A stretch of 64,000 nucleotides of DNA from Mycolicibacterium peregrinum (GCF_002102345.1 NZ_LQPP01000047.1:124001-188000), one strand, 5' to 3'; counted from the stretch's first letter, positions 1 through 8,352 are shown. Numbers and translations: made by a program. The notes: generated by a model not told the origin, from the sequence alone.

Positions 1-11
1 GGGGACACGGT

Positions 12-1487
12 ATGTCACACGGCCCGGTAGATGGCGGCGCTCCCGCGGTCCACGACGATGACTATTACTCATCCGGACGCAGCGCCGTGCGTATCGCCTC
101 GGTCGCTGCGCTCGGCGGATTGTTGTTCGGCTATGACAGTGCGGTCATCAACGGTGCGGTGGACGCCATCCAGAAGCACTTCGACATCGACAACAAGATC
201 CTGGGATTCGCAGTCGCCTCTGCGCTGCTCGGTGCGGCCGTCGGTGCGCTCACGGCAGGCCGGATAGCCGACCGGATCGGCCGGATCGCGGTGATGAAGA
301 TCGCCGCGGTGCTGTTCTTCATCAGCGCGATCGGCACTGGGCTGGCTCCGAGTGTGTGGGTGGTGGTGGTGTTCCGTGTCGTCGGCGGTATCGGCGTCGG
401 TATCGCGTCGGTGATCGCCCCGGCCTACATCGCCGAGACCTCGCCACCGCGGATTCGCGGCCGGCTGGGGTCGCTGCAGCAGCTGGCGATCGTCTGCGGC
501 ATCTTCCTCGCCCTGAGTATCGACGCGCTGTTGGCCCACATCGCCGGGGAAGCAGGCAAGGAACTCTGGCTCAACATGGAGGCCTGGCGGTGGATGTTCC
601 TGTTGATGACGGTGCCCGCCGTCCTGTACGGCCTGCTGACCTTCACCATTCCCGAATCGCCGCGGTATCTCGTTGCCACACACCGGATTCCCGAGGCACG
701 CAAGGTGCTGTCGCGGCTGCTGGGGGAGAAGAACCTGGAGATCACCCTCGGCCGGATCCAGGACACCCTTCAGCAGGAGAAACCGGCGGCCTGGCGCGAT
801 CTGCGTAAGCCGACGGGCGGTGTCTACGGCATCGTGTGGGTGGGCCTCGGGCTGTCGGTGTTTCAGCAGTTCGTCGGCATCAACGTGATCTTCTACTACT
901 CGAATGTGTTGTGGCAGGCCGTCGGTTTCGACGAGAGCTCTTCGTTCATCATCACGGTGATCACCTCGGTGACCAACATCGTGACCACGCTGATCGCGAT
1001 CGCATTGATCGACAAGATCGGTCGTAAGCCGCTGTTGTTGATCGGTTCGGTGGGGATGGCGGTGACACTGGGCACGATGGCAGTCATCTTCGGGACTGCC
1101 CAGACGCACGAGGTGCTCAACAAGTCGACCGGTCTGATGGAGCTGCAACCGTACCTCGGCGGCATCACCGGGCCGATCGCCCTGGTCGCGGCCAACCTGT
1201 TCGTGGTGGCCTTCGGCATGTCCTGGGGTCCGGTGGTGTGGGTGCTGCTCGGCGAGATGTTCCCCAACCGCATCCGGGCGGCCGCGCTCGGCCTGGCCGC
1301 CGCCGGGCAGTGGGCAGCGAACTGGCTGATCACCGTGTCGTTCCCGGAACTGCGCAACGTCCTGGGTGCGGCGTACGGCTTCTATGCGCTGTGCGCGGTG
1401 CTGTCGTTCCTGTTCGTGTGGCGGTGGGTCGAGGAGACCAAGGGCAAGAACCTCGAAGACATGCACGCCAACGCGTTGAGCGCCTAG
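12..1487 (+). CDS. MFS sugar porter (sugar/polyol:H+ symporter)
   Basis: A 491-residue twelve-helix permease of the sugar porter branch of the major facilitator superfamily, expected in the cytoplasmic membrane. Family signatures are all visible: GGLLFGYD in helix 1, the loop motif GRIADRIGR, PESPRYL before the central loop, QQFVGINVIFYYS in helix 7, the second loop motif DKIGRKP, and ETKGKNLE near the C terminus. Relatives transport xylose, glucose, galactose or myo-inositol. The substrate cannot be read from sequence. Its stop overlaps the stop of the convergent gene at 1484. Only 11 bases lie upstream, so the promoter is outside the window. Confidence 0.9.
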   Translation: MSHGPVDGGAPAVHDDDYYSSGRSAVRIASVAALGGLLFGYDSAVINGAVDAIQKHFDIDNKILGFAVASALLGAAVGALTAGRIADRIGRIAVMKIAAVLFFISAIGTGLAPSVWVVVVFRVVGGIGVGIASVIAPAYIAETSPPRIRGRLGSLQQLAIVCGIFLALSIDALLAHIAGEAGKELWLNMEAWRWMFLLMTVPAVLYGLLTFTIPESPRYLVATHRIPEARKVLSRLLGEKNLEITLGRIQDTLQQEKPAAWRDLRKPTGGVYGIVWVGLGLSVFQQFVGINVIFYYSNVLWQAVGFDESSSFIITVITSVTNIVTTLIAIALIDKIGRKPLLLIGSVGMAVTLGTMAVIFGTAQTHEVLNKSTGLMELQPYLGGITGPIALVAANLFVVAFGMSWGPVVWVLLGEMFPNRIRAAALGLAAAGQWAANWLITVSFPELRNVLGAAYGFYALCAVLSFLFVWRWVEETKGKNLEDMHANALSA

Positions 1488-1984
1488 CGGTCAACCGGCG
1501 GGTCCCGGTCCGGCGGCAGCAGGGGTGGCTCGAAATCGTCGGCATACGGCGACCAGCCCACGCTGCCGGCGATCTCGACGGCAGCGTCGACGAGCTTCTC
1601 GGGCGGGCAACCCTGGTGCGCCAGATGGACCTCGCAGTGCCCGACGACCACCCAGACGCTGGACAAGTGTGGCTGCACCAGGGCGAACTCGGCGGGATCG
1701 GCGCGGTGTGCCTCGTAGGCTCCCTGGGCGGGATCCGCGCCGTAGCGCAGTTCCTCGACCTCGGCGGCGAAGTCCGGCACGGGATGAATCGACAGCGTCA
1801 GGGTTGCGGGTGAGGTCGGGTCAGTGCCCCAGGATGCCGACAGGCACTCAAGCGGCGGGATGGGGTTGGCGCGGCGATTGTTCTGGACCAGGTCCGCAAC
1901 GGGCAGGTGTTTGGCCAGGATCGTGCGGATTGCCGAGACCCGGGCGGTGTAGGTCGGCAGCGCGTCGCCGACAGATTCGCTCAC
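1484..1984 (-). CDS. conserved hypothetical protein, divergent from hisE
   Basis: A 166-residue protein I do not recognise. The GTG at 1984 is chosen because the frame upstream of it runs antisense into hisE, and AGAAGG lies directly before it. The protein is acidic and proline-rich toward its C terminus. It has a histidine/cysteine-bearing central segment (VVVGHCEVHLAHQGCPP) and no predicted signal peptide or membrane helix. It is divergent from hisE across about 37 bases and its stop overlaps that of the sugar porter. Base composition suggests real coding, but no function is proposed. Confidence 0.6.
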   Translation of the reverse strand: MSESVGDALPTYTARVSAIRTILAKHLPVADLVQNNRRANPIPPLECLSASWGTDPTSPATLTLSIHPVPDFAAEVEELRYGADPAQGAYEAHRADPAEFALVQPHLSSVWVVVGHCEVHLAHQGCPPEKLVDAAVEIAGSVGWSPYADDFEPPLLPPDRDPPVDR

Positions 1985-2021
1985 CCTTCTATGGAACCCC
2001 ACAAATGGACCCCCTCCGAGC

Positions 2022-2303
2022 ATGAAACAATTCATGCCTGTGAAGACCTTCGAGGCCCTGTTTGCCGAACTCAGCGACAAAGCGCGCACCAGACCTGCCG
2101 GTAGCGGCACGGTCGCCGCCCTTGACGCCGGCATCCATGGGCTCGGCAAGAAGATCCTGGAAGAGGCAGGCGAGGTATGGCTGGCCGCCGAACACGAGAG
2201 TGATGAATCGCTCGCCGAAGAGGTCAGCCAGTTGCTGTACTGGACCCAGGTGCTGATGCTCTCCCGGGGCCTGACCCTCGACGACATCTACCGGAAGTTG
2301 TGA
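2022..2303 (+). CDS. hisE: phosphoribosyl-ATP pyrophosphohydrolase HisE
   Basis: HisE removes pyrophosphate from phosphoribosyl-ATP, the second step of histidine biosynthesis in the cytoplasm. The 93-residue length equals that of stand-alone mycobacterial HisE. The all-alpha NTP-pyrophosphohydrolase core shows KKILEEAGEVW (about residues 43-53) followed by EVSQLLYW, which holds the metal-binding acidic residues. It lies 3 bases upstream of the hisG start at 2307, so the enzymes of steps 1 and 2 are co-transcribed, as in other mycobacteria. The ATG at 2022 gives the expected N terminus. Confidence 0.95.
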   Translation: MKQFMPVKTFEALFAELSDKARTRPAGSGTVAALDAGIHGLGKKILEEAGEVWLAAEHESDESLAEEVSQLLYWTQVLMLSRGLTLDDIYRKL

Positions 2304-2306
2304 GCC

Positions 2307-3173
2307 GTGGCCGATCAGATGTTGCGCGTCGCGGTGCCCAACAAGGGCTCGCTCAGCGAGGCAGCCGGTGAGATCCTCGCCGAGGCCGGATACCGTCGCC
2401 GGCGCGACCCCAAGGACCTGACCGTCGTCGACCCCGTCAACAACGTCGAGTTCTTCTTTCTTCGTCCCAAGGACATCGCGATCTACGTGGGTTCGGGTCA
2501 GCTCGATCTGGGCATCACCGGACGGGACCTGGCCGCCGACTCCGACGCCCCGGTCCGTGAGCGCCTGTCGCTCGGCTTCGGTAACTCCACCTTCCGGTAC
2601 GCCGGACCCGCCGGCCGGGAGTGGAGCCCGAAGGACCTGGCGGGCAAGCGGATCGCCACTTCATTTCCGAATCTGGTTCGCAAGGACCTTGCGGCGCAGG
2701 GCATCGAGGCCTCGGTCATCCGGTTGGACGGTGCCGTGGAGATCTCGATCCAGCTCGGGGTCGCCGACGTGATCGCCGACGTGGTGGGTTCGGGCCGCAC
2801 CCTGGGCCTGCACGATCTGGTGGCATTCGGTGCGCCGCTGTGCGAGTCGGAGGCGGTCCTGATCGAACGTGACGGGGCCGACGGTGACGACAATGCTTCG
2901 GCGCGCGATCAGCTGACGGCACGCGTGCAGGGTGTGGTGTTCGGGCAGCAGTACCTGATGTTGGATTACGACTGCCCGCGTGCGGTTTTGGAACAGGCCA
3001 CCGCGGTGACGCCGGGACTGGAGTCACCGACCATCGCGCCGCTGGCGGATCCGGACTGGGTAGCCGTGCGGGCACTGGTGCCGCGCCGCGACGTCAACGC
3101 GATCATGGATGAGATCGCCGCGATCGGTGCCAAAGCGATACTCGCATCGGATATTCGGTTCTGCCGCTTCTGA
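2307..3173 (+). CDS. hisG: ATP phosphoribosyltransferase HisG (long form)
   Basis: HisG joins ATP and PRPP to start histidine biosynthesis. This is the long, hexameric, histidine-inhibited form. The N-terminal catalytic domains contain RVAVPNKGSL, GSGQLDLGITGRD and the PRPP loop region ADVIADVVGSGRTL. The C-terminal regulatory domain ends with DEIAAIGAKAILASDIRFCRF, near-identical to the M. tuberculosis enzyme as I remember it. The GTG at 2307 has a GGAAG about ten bases upstream. The ATG at 2319 would match the mycobacterial N terminus (MLRVAVPNKG) and is a real alternative. It follows hisE with a 3-base gap. Confidence 0.95.
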   Translation: MADQMLRVAVPNKGSLSEAAGEILAEAGYRRRRDPKDLTVVDPVNNVEFFFLRPKDIAIYVGSGQLDLGITGRDLAADSDAPVRERLSLGFGNSTFRYAGPAGREWSPKDLAGKRIATSFPNLVRKDLAAQGIEASVIRLDGAVEISIQLGVADVIADVVGSGRTLGLHDLVAFGAPLCESEAVLIERDGADGDDNASARDQLTARVQGVVFGQQYLMLDYDCPRAVLEQATAVTPGLESPTIAPLADPDWVAVRALVPRRDVNAIMDEIAAIGAKAILASDIRFCRF

Positions 3174-3262
3174 CCGGCACCCACCGCCGTCTCTGATCGG
3201 CGCGTGCCGCGACGTCTTGCGTGTTAGCGTCCGGGGGACAATTCCAGGCCTCGGAGGTTGCC

Positions 3263-3745
3263 GTGACGCATTTTCTGGTTCTGTTGTTGGCTCTGCTCAT
3301 CGGCGTGGTGGCCGGATTGCGGGCGTTCACCGCACCGGCGGCGGTGGCCTGGGCCGCTGCACTGAGCTGGATCAACCTCGACGGCACCTGGGCCCAATGG
3401 GTGGCGCACCCGGTCACGGTCACCGTGCTGACCGTTCTCGCTGTGGTGGAGCTGGTGACCGACCAGCTCCCGCGCACGCCGAGTCGTAAGACGCCGGTGC
3501 AGTTCGTCGCTCGCCTGCTCACCGGCGCGTTCGCCGGTGCGGTGATCGGTACGGCGTGGGGGTACACGTTCGGTGGTCTGGGCGCGGGTCTCGTCGGTGC
3601 GGTGCTGGGAACCTTGGGCGGATACGAGGCGCGCAGCCGCCTGGTCGCCCGCAACGATGGGCATGATCTGCCGGTCGCGCTCGTCGAGGATGCGGTCGCC
3701 GTGCTCGGCGGTTTCGCGATCGCAGCCCTGACCGCGATCGTCTAA
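3263..3745 (+). CDS. DUF4126 family membrane protein
   Basis: A 160-residue integral membrane protein resembling the mycobacterial DUF4126 protein that follows hisG (Rv2120c type). Hydrophobic stretches occur near residues 3-25, 50-66, 83-110 and at the C terminus, separated by short charged loops such as DQLPRTPSRK. The GTG at 3263 is chosen because a GGAGG lies five bases upstream (3253-3257) and the protein then begins directly with a membrane helix. Function is unknown. It ends three bases before the flavoprotein gene at 3749 and is probably in the same transcript. Confidence 0.8.
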   Translation: MTHFLVLLLALLIGVVAGLRAFTAPAAVAWAAALSWINLDGTWAQWVAHPVTVTVLTVLAVVELVTDQLPRTPSRKTPVQFVARLLTGAFAGAVIGTAWGYTFGGLGAGLVGAVLGTLGGYEARSRLVARNDGHDLPVALVEDAVAVLGGFAIAALTAIV

Positions 3746-3748
3746 CTG

Positions 3749-5125
3749 ATGGCGCCCGCGCGGAGTTTCGACGCGATCGTCATCGGCGCGGGTCAGGCCG
3801 GGCCGCCGCTGGCGGGCCGGCTGACCGCAGCGGGCCAGACCGTCGCGGTGATCGAACGCAAGCTGGTCGGCGGCACGTGTGTCAACTACGGCTGCATCCC
3901 CACCAAAACCCTTGTGGCCAGCGCGCATGCCGCCCACCTGGCGCGTCGTGGAGCTGATTTCGGCATCGGCACAGGCGAAGTCGCCGTCGACATGGGCAAG
4001 GTCAAGGCGCGCAAGGATGCGATCATGCTGTCCGACCGGCACGGGGTCGAGGACTGGCTGCAGGGCATGGACGGTGCGGAGCTGATCCGCGGACATGCCC
4101 GTTTTGTGGACCCGCACACCGTCGACGTCGACGGCGAACTGCTGCGGGCCGATCGGATCTTCCTCAATGTCGGTGGCCGCGCGGTGGTTCCGGATTTCCC
4201 TGGCTTGGACGGTATCGACTACCTGACCAATGTCGGCATCCTGGACCTGGATGTTGTGCCGGAGCACCTCGTGATCGTGGGCGGCAGTTACATCGCTTTG
4301 GAGTTCGCGCAGATGTACCGGCGGTTCGGTGCCCGGGTCACGGTGATCGAGAAGGGGCCGCGGCTCACCTCCCGTGAGGACGAGGATGTCTCGGACACCA
4401 TCGCCGAGGTCCTGCGGGCCGAGGGCATCGAGGTCGTGGTGAACGCCACCGGCATCCGGTTCGCCAAGCAGGACGGCGGTTTTGCGGTGACCCCGCGCGA
4501 CGGCGCCGACCCGATCGTCGGGACGCACCTGCTGCTCGCGGTGGGGCGCACACCCAATACCGACGACCTCGGGTTGGAGCACGCCGGGGTGGACCTCGAC
4601 GGTCGCGGCTACGTTGTGGTCGATGATCAGCTGCGCACCACGGCCGAGCACATCTGGGCAATGGGGGACTGCAACGGCAAGGGCGCGTTCACCCATACGT
4701 CCTACAACGATTTCGAGATCGTTGCCGCGAATCTTCTCGATGATGATCCGCGCCGGGTGAGCGATCGCATCACCACCTACGCGCTCTACATCGATCCGCC
4801 TTTGGGGCGGGCCGGCATGACCGTCGATCAGGTGCGGAAATCGGGCCGAAAAGCCTTGGTGGGCAAGCGCCCGATGACCAGGGTCGGCCGGGCAGTGGAG
4901 AAGGGTGAAACCCATGGTTTCATGAAGGTGGTGGTGGATGCCGAGACCGAAGAGATTCTGGGGGCAGCCATCTTCGGTGTCGGCGGTGACGAGGTGGTGC
5001 ATTCCATTCTCGACGTGATGACCGCGAAACTGCCCTACACCGCGATATCGCGGACCATGCACATTCACCCCACCGTCAGCGAATTGGTTCCTACGATGCT
5101 GCAGGAACTGAAGCCGCTGGACTGA
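3749..5125 (+). CDS. FAD-dependent pyridine nucleotide-disulfide oxidoreductase, mercuric-reductase-like
   Basis: A 458-residue flavoprotein of the class I disulfide oxidoreductase family. The FAD-binding loop is VIGAGQAGPPLAG, the redox-active pair is Cys44 and Cys49 in GGTCVNYGCIPTK, the NAD(P)H fold starts at VIVGGSYIALEFA, the second FAD motif is AMGDCNGKGAF, and the dimer-interface HIHPTVSE carries the usual His-Glu pair. Best overall resemblance is to mercuric reductase-like proteins, but there is no N-terminal heavy-metal domain and no C-terminal cysteine pair to receive Hg(II). A different disulfide or quinone substrate is therefore likelier. Its 3' end overlaps the convergent flavodoxin gene by 35 bases. 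Confidence 0.85.
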   Translation: MAPARSFDAIVIGAGQAGPPLAGRLTAAGQTVAVIERKLVGGTCVNYGCIPTKTLVASAHAAHLARRGADFGIGTGEVAVDMGKVKARKDAIMLSDRHGVEDWLQGMDGAELIRGHARFVDPHTVDVDGELLRADRIFLNVGGRAVVPDFPGLDGIDYLTNVGILDLDVVPEHLVIVGGSYIALEFAQMYRRFGARVTVIEKGPRLTSREDEDVSDTIAEVLRAEGIEVVVNATGIRFAKQDGGFAVTPRDGADPIVGTHLLLAVGRTPNTDDLGLEHAGVDLDGRGYVVVDDQLRTTAEHIWAMGDCNGKGAFTHTSYNDFEIVAANLLDDDPRRVSDRITTYALYIDPPLGRAGMTVDQVRKSGRKALVGKRPMTRVGRAVEKGETHGFMKVVVDAETEEILGAAIFGVGGDEVVHSILDVMTAKLPYTAISRTMHIHPTVSELVPTMLQELKPLD

Positions 5126-5723
5126 ACGTGCGGCCGATGTTGAGCTGACGCGTCACCAGCGCGACCCGCTGCCCGAGGTGGTGGCAGGTGCGCACATCGG
5201 AGGGATGCACCTGATCGGGGTTGGCGTCCACGTTGGTCTGAGCGCCGGCGCCCAGGAAGAAGCCGAGCCGGTTGAGATCGTCCTCGCTACTGAACGAGTG
5301 GTTCCAGCCGGTTCTCAAACCCAGGTTCACCCAATGCATGTGGTGTTGGGCGGCGAAGACCACCAATGAACTGAGCGTGTTGAGCTTGTCGCCGCTCTTG
5401 CCTCCGGAGTTCGTGAAGCCGGCGGCCACCTTGTCGCGCCAGGTGCCGTCCATGCACCGCCGGCCGGTTTTCTCGGCGAATGCCTGAAATCCTGCCGAGA
5501 CGTTGCCCATGTAGGTGGGGCAGCCGAAGATCATGGCGTCGACGTTGTCCAGCAGGTCCCAATGCTCGTCGGACATGGTCTCGACGTGGATCACGGTGAC
5601 GTCGGCGCCGCCGTCTCGAGCGCCCGTCGCGACGGCATCGGCCAGGGTTGACGTGTGGCCGAATCCGGAGTGGTAGACCACCGCGATCGTGGGTGCGGCA
5701 ATGTCAGTTCCATTGTGTGGCAT
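5091..5723 (-). CDS. flavodoxin-fold NAD(P)H:quinone oxidoreductase-like protein
   Basis: A 210-residue flavodoxin-like protein. The FMN phosphate loop is YHSGFGHTSTLADA near residue 18, a second flavin loop is FGCPTYMGNVSAGF, and a third is NSGGKSGDKLNTL, the pattern of WrbA/FldA-type quinone reductases. It probably uses FMN and NAD(P)H to reduce quinones in the cytoplasm. The ATG at 5723 is supported by GAAGGA just upstream. The minus-strand neighbours (SRPBCC at 6250, ArsR at 6585) run in the same direction with an 11-base gap, so all three may form one ArsR-controlled operon. Confidence 0.8.
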   Translation of the reverse strand: MPHNGTDIAAPTIAVVYHSGFGHTSTLADAVATGARDGGADVTVIHVETMSDEHWDLLDNVDAMIFGCPTYMGNVSAGFQAFAEKTGRRCMDGTWRDKVAAGFTNSGGKSGDKLNTLSSLVVFAAQHHMHWVNLGLRTGWNHSFSSEDDLNRLGFFLGAGAQTNVDANPDQVHPSDVRTCHHLGQRVALVTRQLNIGRTFSPAASVPAAS

Positions 5724-5734
5724 GTTGTTTCCTT

Positions 5735-6250
5735 CTATCGGGTCCACTGGGTGCCGAAGTTCTTGGCGACGTCCTGATAGCGCCGGGACCAGTCGGGCAA
5801 CGGCTGTCCGCCGAGATGCGCCTCGAGCCGGTCCAGATAGGCGTGAGTGCCCGGGTGGAAGCCCTGGCCGTCCGAGACCGTCAGGCCGCGGTGGCTGAAC
5901 CGCAGCAGGGTGCCGTCGCCGTCGGGGGTCAGTTCGTAGCGCACGACACCGGGCTCGGGAGCAGACAGCACTGCCTGGCTCCATTCGTGCTCGAAAACCC
6001 TTGGCGGGTCCCACACCCGGATCCGTCCGCTCATCTTCTTCTGCTGTGACGGGATCGGAGGCGAATGGGGGATCATCTCGATCGTGCCGCCCTCACGGGC
6101 GTCGATCGTCGTTTCGCCCATCCATTGATTGCGCTGTTCGGGATCGGTGATGGCGGCCCACACCGTGTCGACGGGATAGGGGAGGCGCCGCTCGAAACTC
6201 AGTGCGGCCCGATCGCCGTCGACGGTGAGCTTTCCTTCACGGCGGGTCAT
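5735..6250 (-). CDS. SRPBCC (AHSA1/CalC-like) domain protein
   Basis: A 171-residue START-like (SRPBCC) protein of the AHSA1/CalC group: the segment FERRLPYPVDTVWAAITDPEQRNQWM is the classic first strand and helix, and WDPPRVFEHEW is the central strand pair. These proteins bind a hydrophobic ligand in a cavity, and the ligand here is unknown. The ATG at 6250 overlaps the ArsR stop by four bases (ATGA) and has AAGGAGA ahead of it, so translation is coupled to arsR. ArsR-SRPBCC pairs are a common two-gene unit in actinobacteria. Confidence 0.85.
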   Translation of the reverse strand: MTRREGKLTVDGDRAALSFERRLPYPVDTVWAAITDPEQRNQWMGETTIDAREGGTIEMIPHSPPIPSQQKKMSGRIRVWDPPRVFEHEWSQAVLSAPEPGVVRYELTPDGDGTLLRFSHRGLTVSDGQGFHPGTHAYLDRLEAHLGGQPLPDWSRRYQDVAKNFGTQWTR

Positions 6251-6585
6251 TTCGTCTCCTTGTGGGTCGCTTTGAGATGACGCTCCAGGGCGTCGAGATG
6301 GTCGGACCAGTAGCGGCGGTACCGCTCGATCCACTCGTCGATCTGCATCAGGCCGTCGGGACGCAGCGCGTAGATGCGGCGCTGAGCGTCGGGCCGTACC
6401 TCGACCAGGCCGACCTCGCGCAGCACTCGCAGGTGGCGAGACACGGTGGGTTGGGTCAGCCCCGGGAGGGTGGCCACCAGCTCGCCCGCGGTGCGTTCAC
6501 CGTCGACGAGGGCGTCGAGCAATGCGCGTCGGCTGGGTTCGGCGACTGCCTCGAACACGTCCATGAAGCGAGTATTGCACTTCAT
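6247..6585 (-). CDS. ArsR-family winged-helix repressor
   Basis: A 112-residue winged-helix DNA-binding protein. AEPSRRALLDALVDGERTAG and LTQPTVSRHLRVLREVGLV are the ArsR helix-turn-helix and recognition helix, followed by the wing (VRPDAQRRIYAL). There is no metal-binding ELCVCD-type motif, so the effector is probably not a metal. It is the first gene of the ArsR-SRPBCC pair and likely represses it. The ATG at 6585 lies inside a 12-bp perfect palindrome (6584-6595). An ATG at 6564 would give a start closer to many relatives (MDVFEAVAEP), and neither has a convincing ribosome site. Confidence 0.85.
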   Translation of the reverse strand: MKCNTRFMDVFEAVAEPSRRALLDALVDGERTAGELVATLPGLTQPTVSRHLRVLREVGLVEVRPDAQRRIYALRPDGLMQIDEWIERYRRYWSDHLDALERHLKATHKETK

Positions 6586-6595
6586 CTATATAGAT
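6584..6595. promoter_or_regulatory. candidate ArsR operator (12-bp perfect palindrome)
   Basis: ATCTATATAGAT is a perfect 12-bp palindrome in an AT-rich island of an otherwise GC-rich region. It overlaps the proposed arsR start at 6585, and the -10-like TATATT (minus strand, complement of 6603-6608) is just upstream. ArsR proteins bind short AT-rich palindromes over their own promoters, so autoregulation is the simplest reading. This is inference from position and symmetry. Confidence 0.5.
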
Positions 6596-6739
6596 ACAAG
6601 AGAATATAGCGGGTGAAATCTCGGCGACGTCTCCTCGGGTCGGCCCGCGAAGACCTGACCGCAACCCGCTACTGCAGTGTCGCGTAGCCTCTCTGGGGAT
6701 CAATCCGAGCACCTAACACAGCATTCAACGAAGGCCATC

Positions 6740-6988
6740 ATGTCCGAGGATCAGAACGCAGACGTTCCACCGAATCACCTCTCCATCGACCCGCGGAGCG
6801 CCTTCTACGACGAAGAGGTGCTCCTGCGAGACGTGGGTATTCGGTTCAACGGTGTCGAGAAAACCAATGTTCACGAATACGACGTGGCCGAGGGGTGGGT
6901 GCGTGTTGAAGTGCCTACCGCCAAGGACCGCCGCGGAAATCCCATGGTCGTCAAGCTCAGTGGCACGGTTGAACCTTATTTCCGCTGA
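6740..6988 (+). CDS. DUF3297 family protein
   Basis: A small acidic protein of 82 residues matching the DUF3297 family in length and in the core pattern LSIDPRSAFYDEEVLLRDVG, then FNGVEKTNVHEYDVAEGWV and a C-terminal KLSGTVEPY. The function of the family is unknown. It has no signal peptide or membrane segment and should be cytosolic. The ATG at 6740 is preferred over upstream in-frame ATGs because it has GAAGG about ten bases upstream and yields the usual family length. It stands alone between the arsR promoter and the convergent DinB operon. Confidence 0.75.
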   Translation: MSEDQNADVPPNHLSIDPRSAFYDEEVLLRDVGIRFNGVEKTNVHEYDVAEGWVRVEVPTAKDRRGNPMVVKLSGTVEPYFR

Positions 6989-7051
6989 GCAAAATAGCTG
7001 ACGCCTTTCGACGTCGGGCGCGGTTGTCGAGCGGCCCCGCTCAGCCGCGGA

Positions 7052-7558
7052 TCAGCGCGCGGCTCGCAGCATCCGCAGCTGGCCGATTTCGGCGGCGTTC
7101 TTCGCCAGCTCGACGTTCAGCCACAACACCATGTCGGCCAGTGACCGGCCGGAGTCCGACCCCCACGGAAACGTCGCGGGGACAAGGAGATCCGTGTCGG
7201 TCAGCGAGTCCAGGAGGCCGCTCCAGCGGGCACTGAGCACCCGGATCCGCTGCACCGCGGCCTCAGGGCCCGGCCAGTCGATCTCGGTGCGGGGCGTTGG
7301 GGGCCGGCCGTCGACGTGGTCCAGGGCGGTCGACCACCAGAAGATCATGTGCCAGGTGAGCCACCCGATGGTCGGCACCGGAATCGGGTCGGGCTCCACG
7401 TCGGCGAAGTCCGGCCACCACCGACCCGACGCATCCTCGTGCACCGTCCACACCAAGGGGCCGGGCTCCCACAGGTGATCCTCGTCGGACAGGGCGGAGA
7501 TGTGCAGGTCGGTCAGCGCCCAGGCCAGGTCGAACTGACGGCGCAGCTCGGTGATCAC
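7052..7558 (-). CDS. DinB/YfiT-like four-helix bundle protein
   Basis: A 168-residue protein with the DinB-like four-helix pattern: an N-terminal helix ELRRQFDLAWALTDLHISAL, a central metal-ligand-type helix TIGWLTWHMIFWWSTALDH, and a C-terminal helix DMVLWLNVELAKNAAEIGQLR. Mycobacterial members include thiol-dependent transferases that use mycothiol, so a thiol-S-transferase or metal-binding role is possible but not shown here. The GTG at 7558 overlaps the thioesterase stop by four bases (GTGA). It is the last gene of the recB-like, thioesterase, dinB operon. Confidence 0.75.
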   Translation of the reverse strand: MITELRRQFDLAWALTDLHISALSDEDHLWEPGPLVWTVHEDASGRWWPDFADVEPDPIPVPTIGWLTWHMIFWWSTALDHVDGRPPTPRTEIDWPGPEAAVQRIRVLSARWSGLLDSLTDTDLLVPATFPWGSDSGRSLADMVLWLNVELAKNAAEIGQLRMLRAAR

Positions 7559-8352
7559 GGTGCCCGCATCACCAGCAGTGTCTGCGCCGAGGTTCCGATA
7601 AATCCTTTGCGGTCAAAGATTTCCGCGGTCGTCGCACCGACACCATCCGGTCCGATGGAGCCGCGGGCCCGCACCGCGAAGTCCGAGCCTTCGGGAAGCC
7701 GGTGCAGATGCACCGCGGTGTCGGTGTTCATGAAGACGAACTTCTCCGGATCCAACGCTGCACCAATGCCGTTGGCGGAATCGACCACGAGCGCCAGGCG
7801 CTGCAGGGCCGTCGTCTCCTCGTTGTCGACCACCGGTGTCAACGGACTCATCCATGCCACGGCGGCCTCGCCCTCGGCGGTGCGCTGCCTGCGCCAGGAC
7901 ACACTCTCCAGATAGCCCGGCGCCCCTTCCCAGTTGTGTGCGACGTCGGCCGCCTCACCTTCCACCAACGGGGCAAAGCGGTCGGTGGCCACGTCACTGG
8001 TGTCGCTGGGAGCCAGCAGCCACGCCGTCACCCGCGCCACCGCGCGCCACGTCCCGTCGGGCCGGGCCGCCTCCATCTCCGAGGCCACCATCGAGATGCG
8101 TGACCCGGGCCGGTCCACCCAAGCCCGGACCCGCACCGGCGCAACGGGAATGGCACCGAGGATGTCGAGAGTCAACCGTCCCACCCGCAGGCCGGAGCCC
8201 GCCGTCAGCTCCTCGATCGCCTTGGTCAGCAATGCCAGCGGCGGCGAGCCGTGCTGAATCGCCGGGTCCCAGTTGCTCCGGGTGTCGGCGGTGGATTCGA
8301 ACAGCTGGTACTCACCATCGACGCCGCGCCGATGGTAGTGACACCCGATCAT
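7555..8352 (-). CDS. thioesterase family protein (acyl-CoA thioesterase-like double hotdog)
   Basis: A 265-residue protein resembling actinobacterial acyl-CoA thioesterase-like proteins with two hotdog folds. The first half contains the long hotdog helix QHGSPPLALLTKAIEELTAG followed by LTLDILGAIPVAPVRVRAWV. The second half contains NGIGAALDPEKFVFMNTDTAVHLHRLPEG and ends with a final strand GFIGTSAQTLLV. It probably binds or hydrolyses an acyl-CoA. The ATG at 8352 overlaps the upstream nuclease stop by four bases (ATGA), which fixes the start better than the upstream in-frame codons. Confidence 0.75.
   Translation of the reverse strand: MIGCHYHRRGVDGEYQLFESTADTRSNWDPAIQHGSPPLALLTKAIEELTAGSGLRVGRLTLDILGAIPVAPVRVRAWVDRPGSRISMVASEMEAARPDGTWRAVARVTAWLLAPSDTSDVATDRFAPLVEGEAADVAHNWEGAPGYLESVSWRRQRTAEGEAAVAWMSPLTPVVDNEETTALQRLALVVDSANGIGAALDPEKFVFMNTDTAVHLHRLPEGSDFAVRARGSIGPDGVGATTAEIFDRKGFIGTSAQTLLVMRAP

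Noticed and set aside
3224..5068. A 614-codon frame antisense to the DUF4126 and flavoprotein genes
   Set aside because: The composition is that of a shadow frame and the sense-strand protein has full family motifs.
3749..5125. True mercuric reductase (merA)
   Set aside because: The C-terminal cysteine pair and metal-binding domain are missing, and no mer regulator or transporter is nearby.
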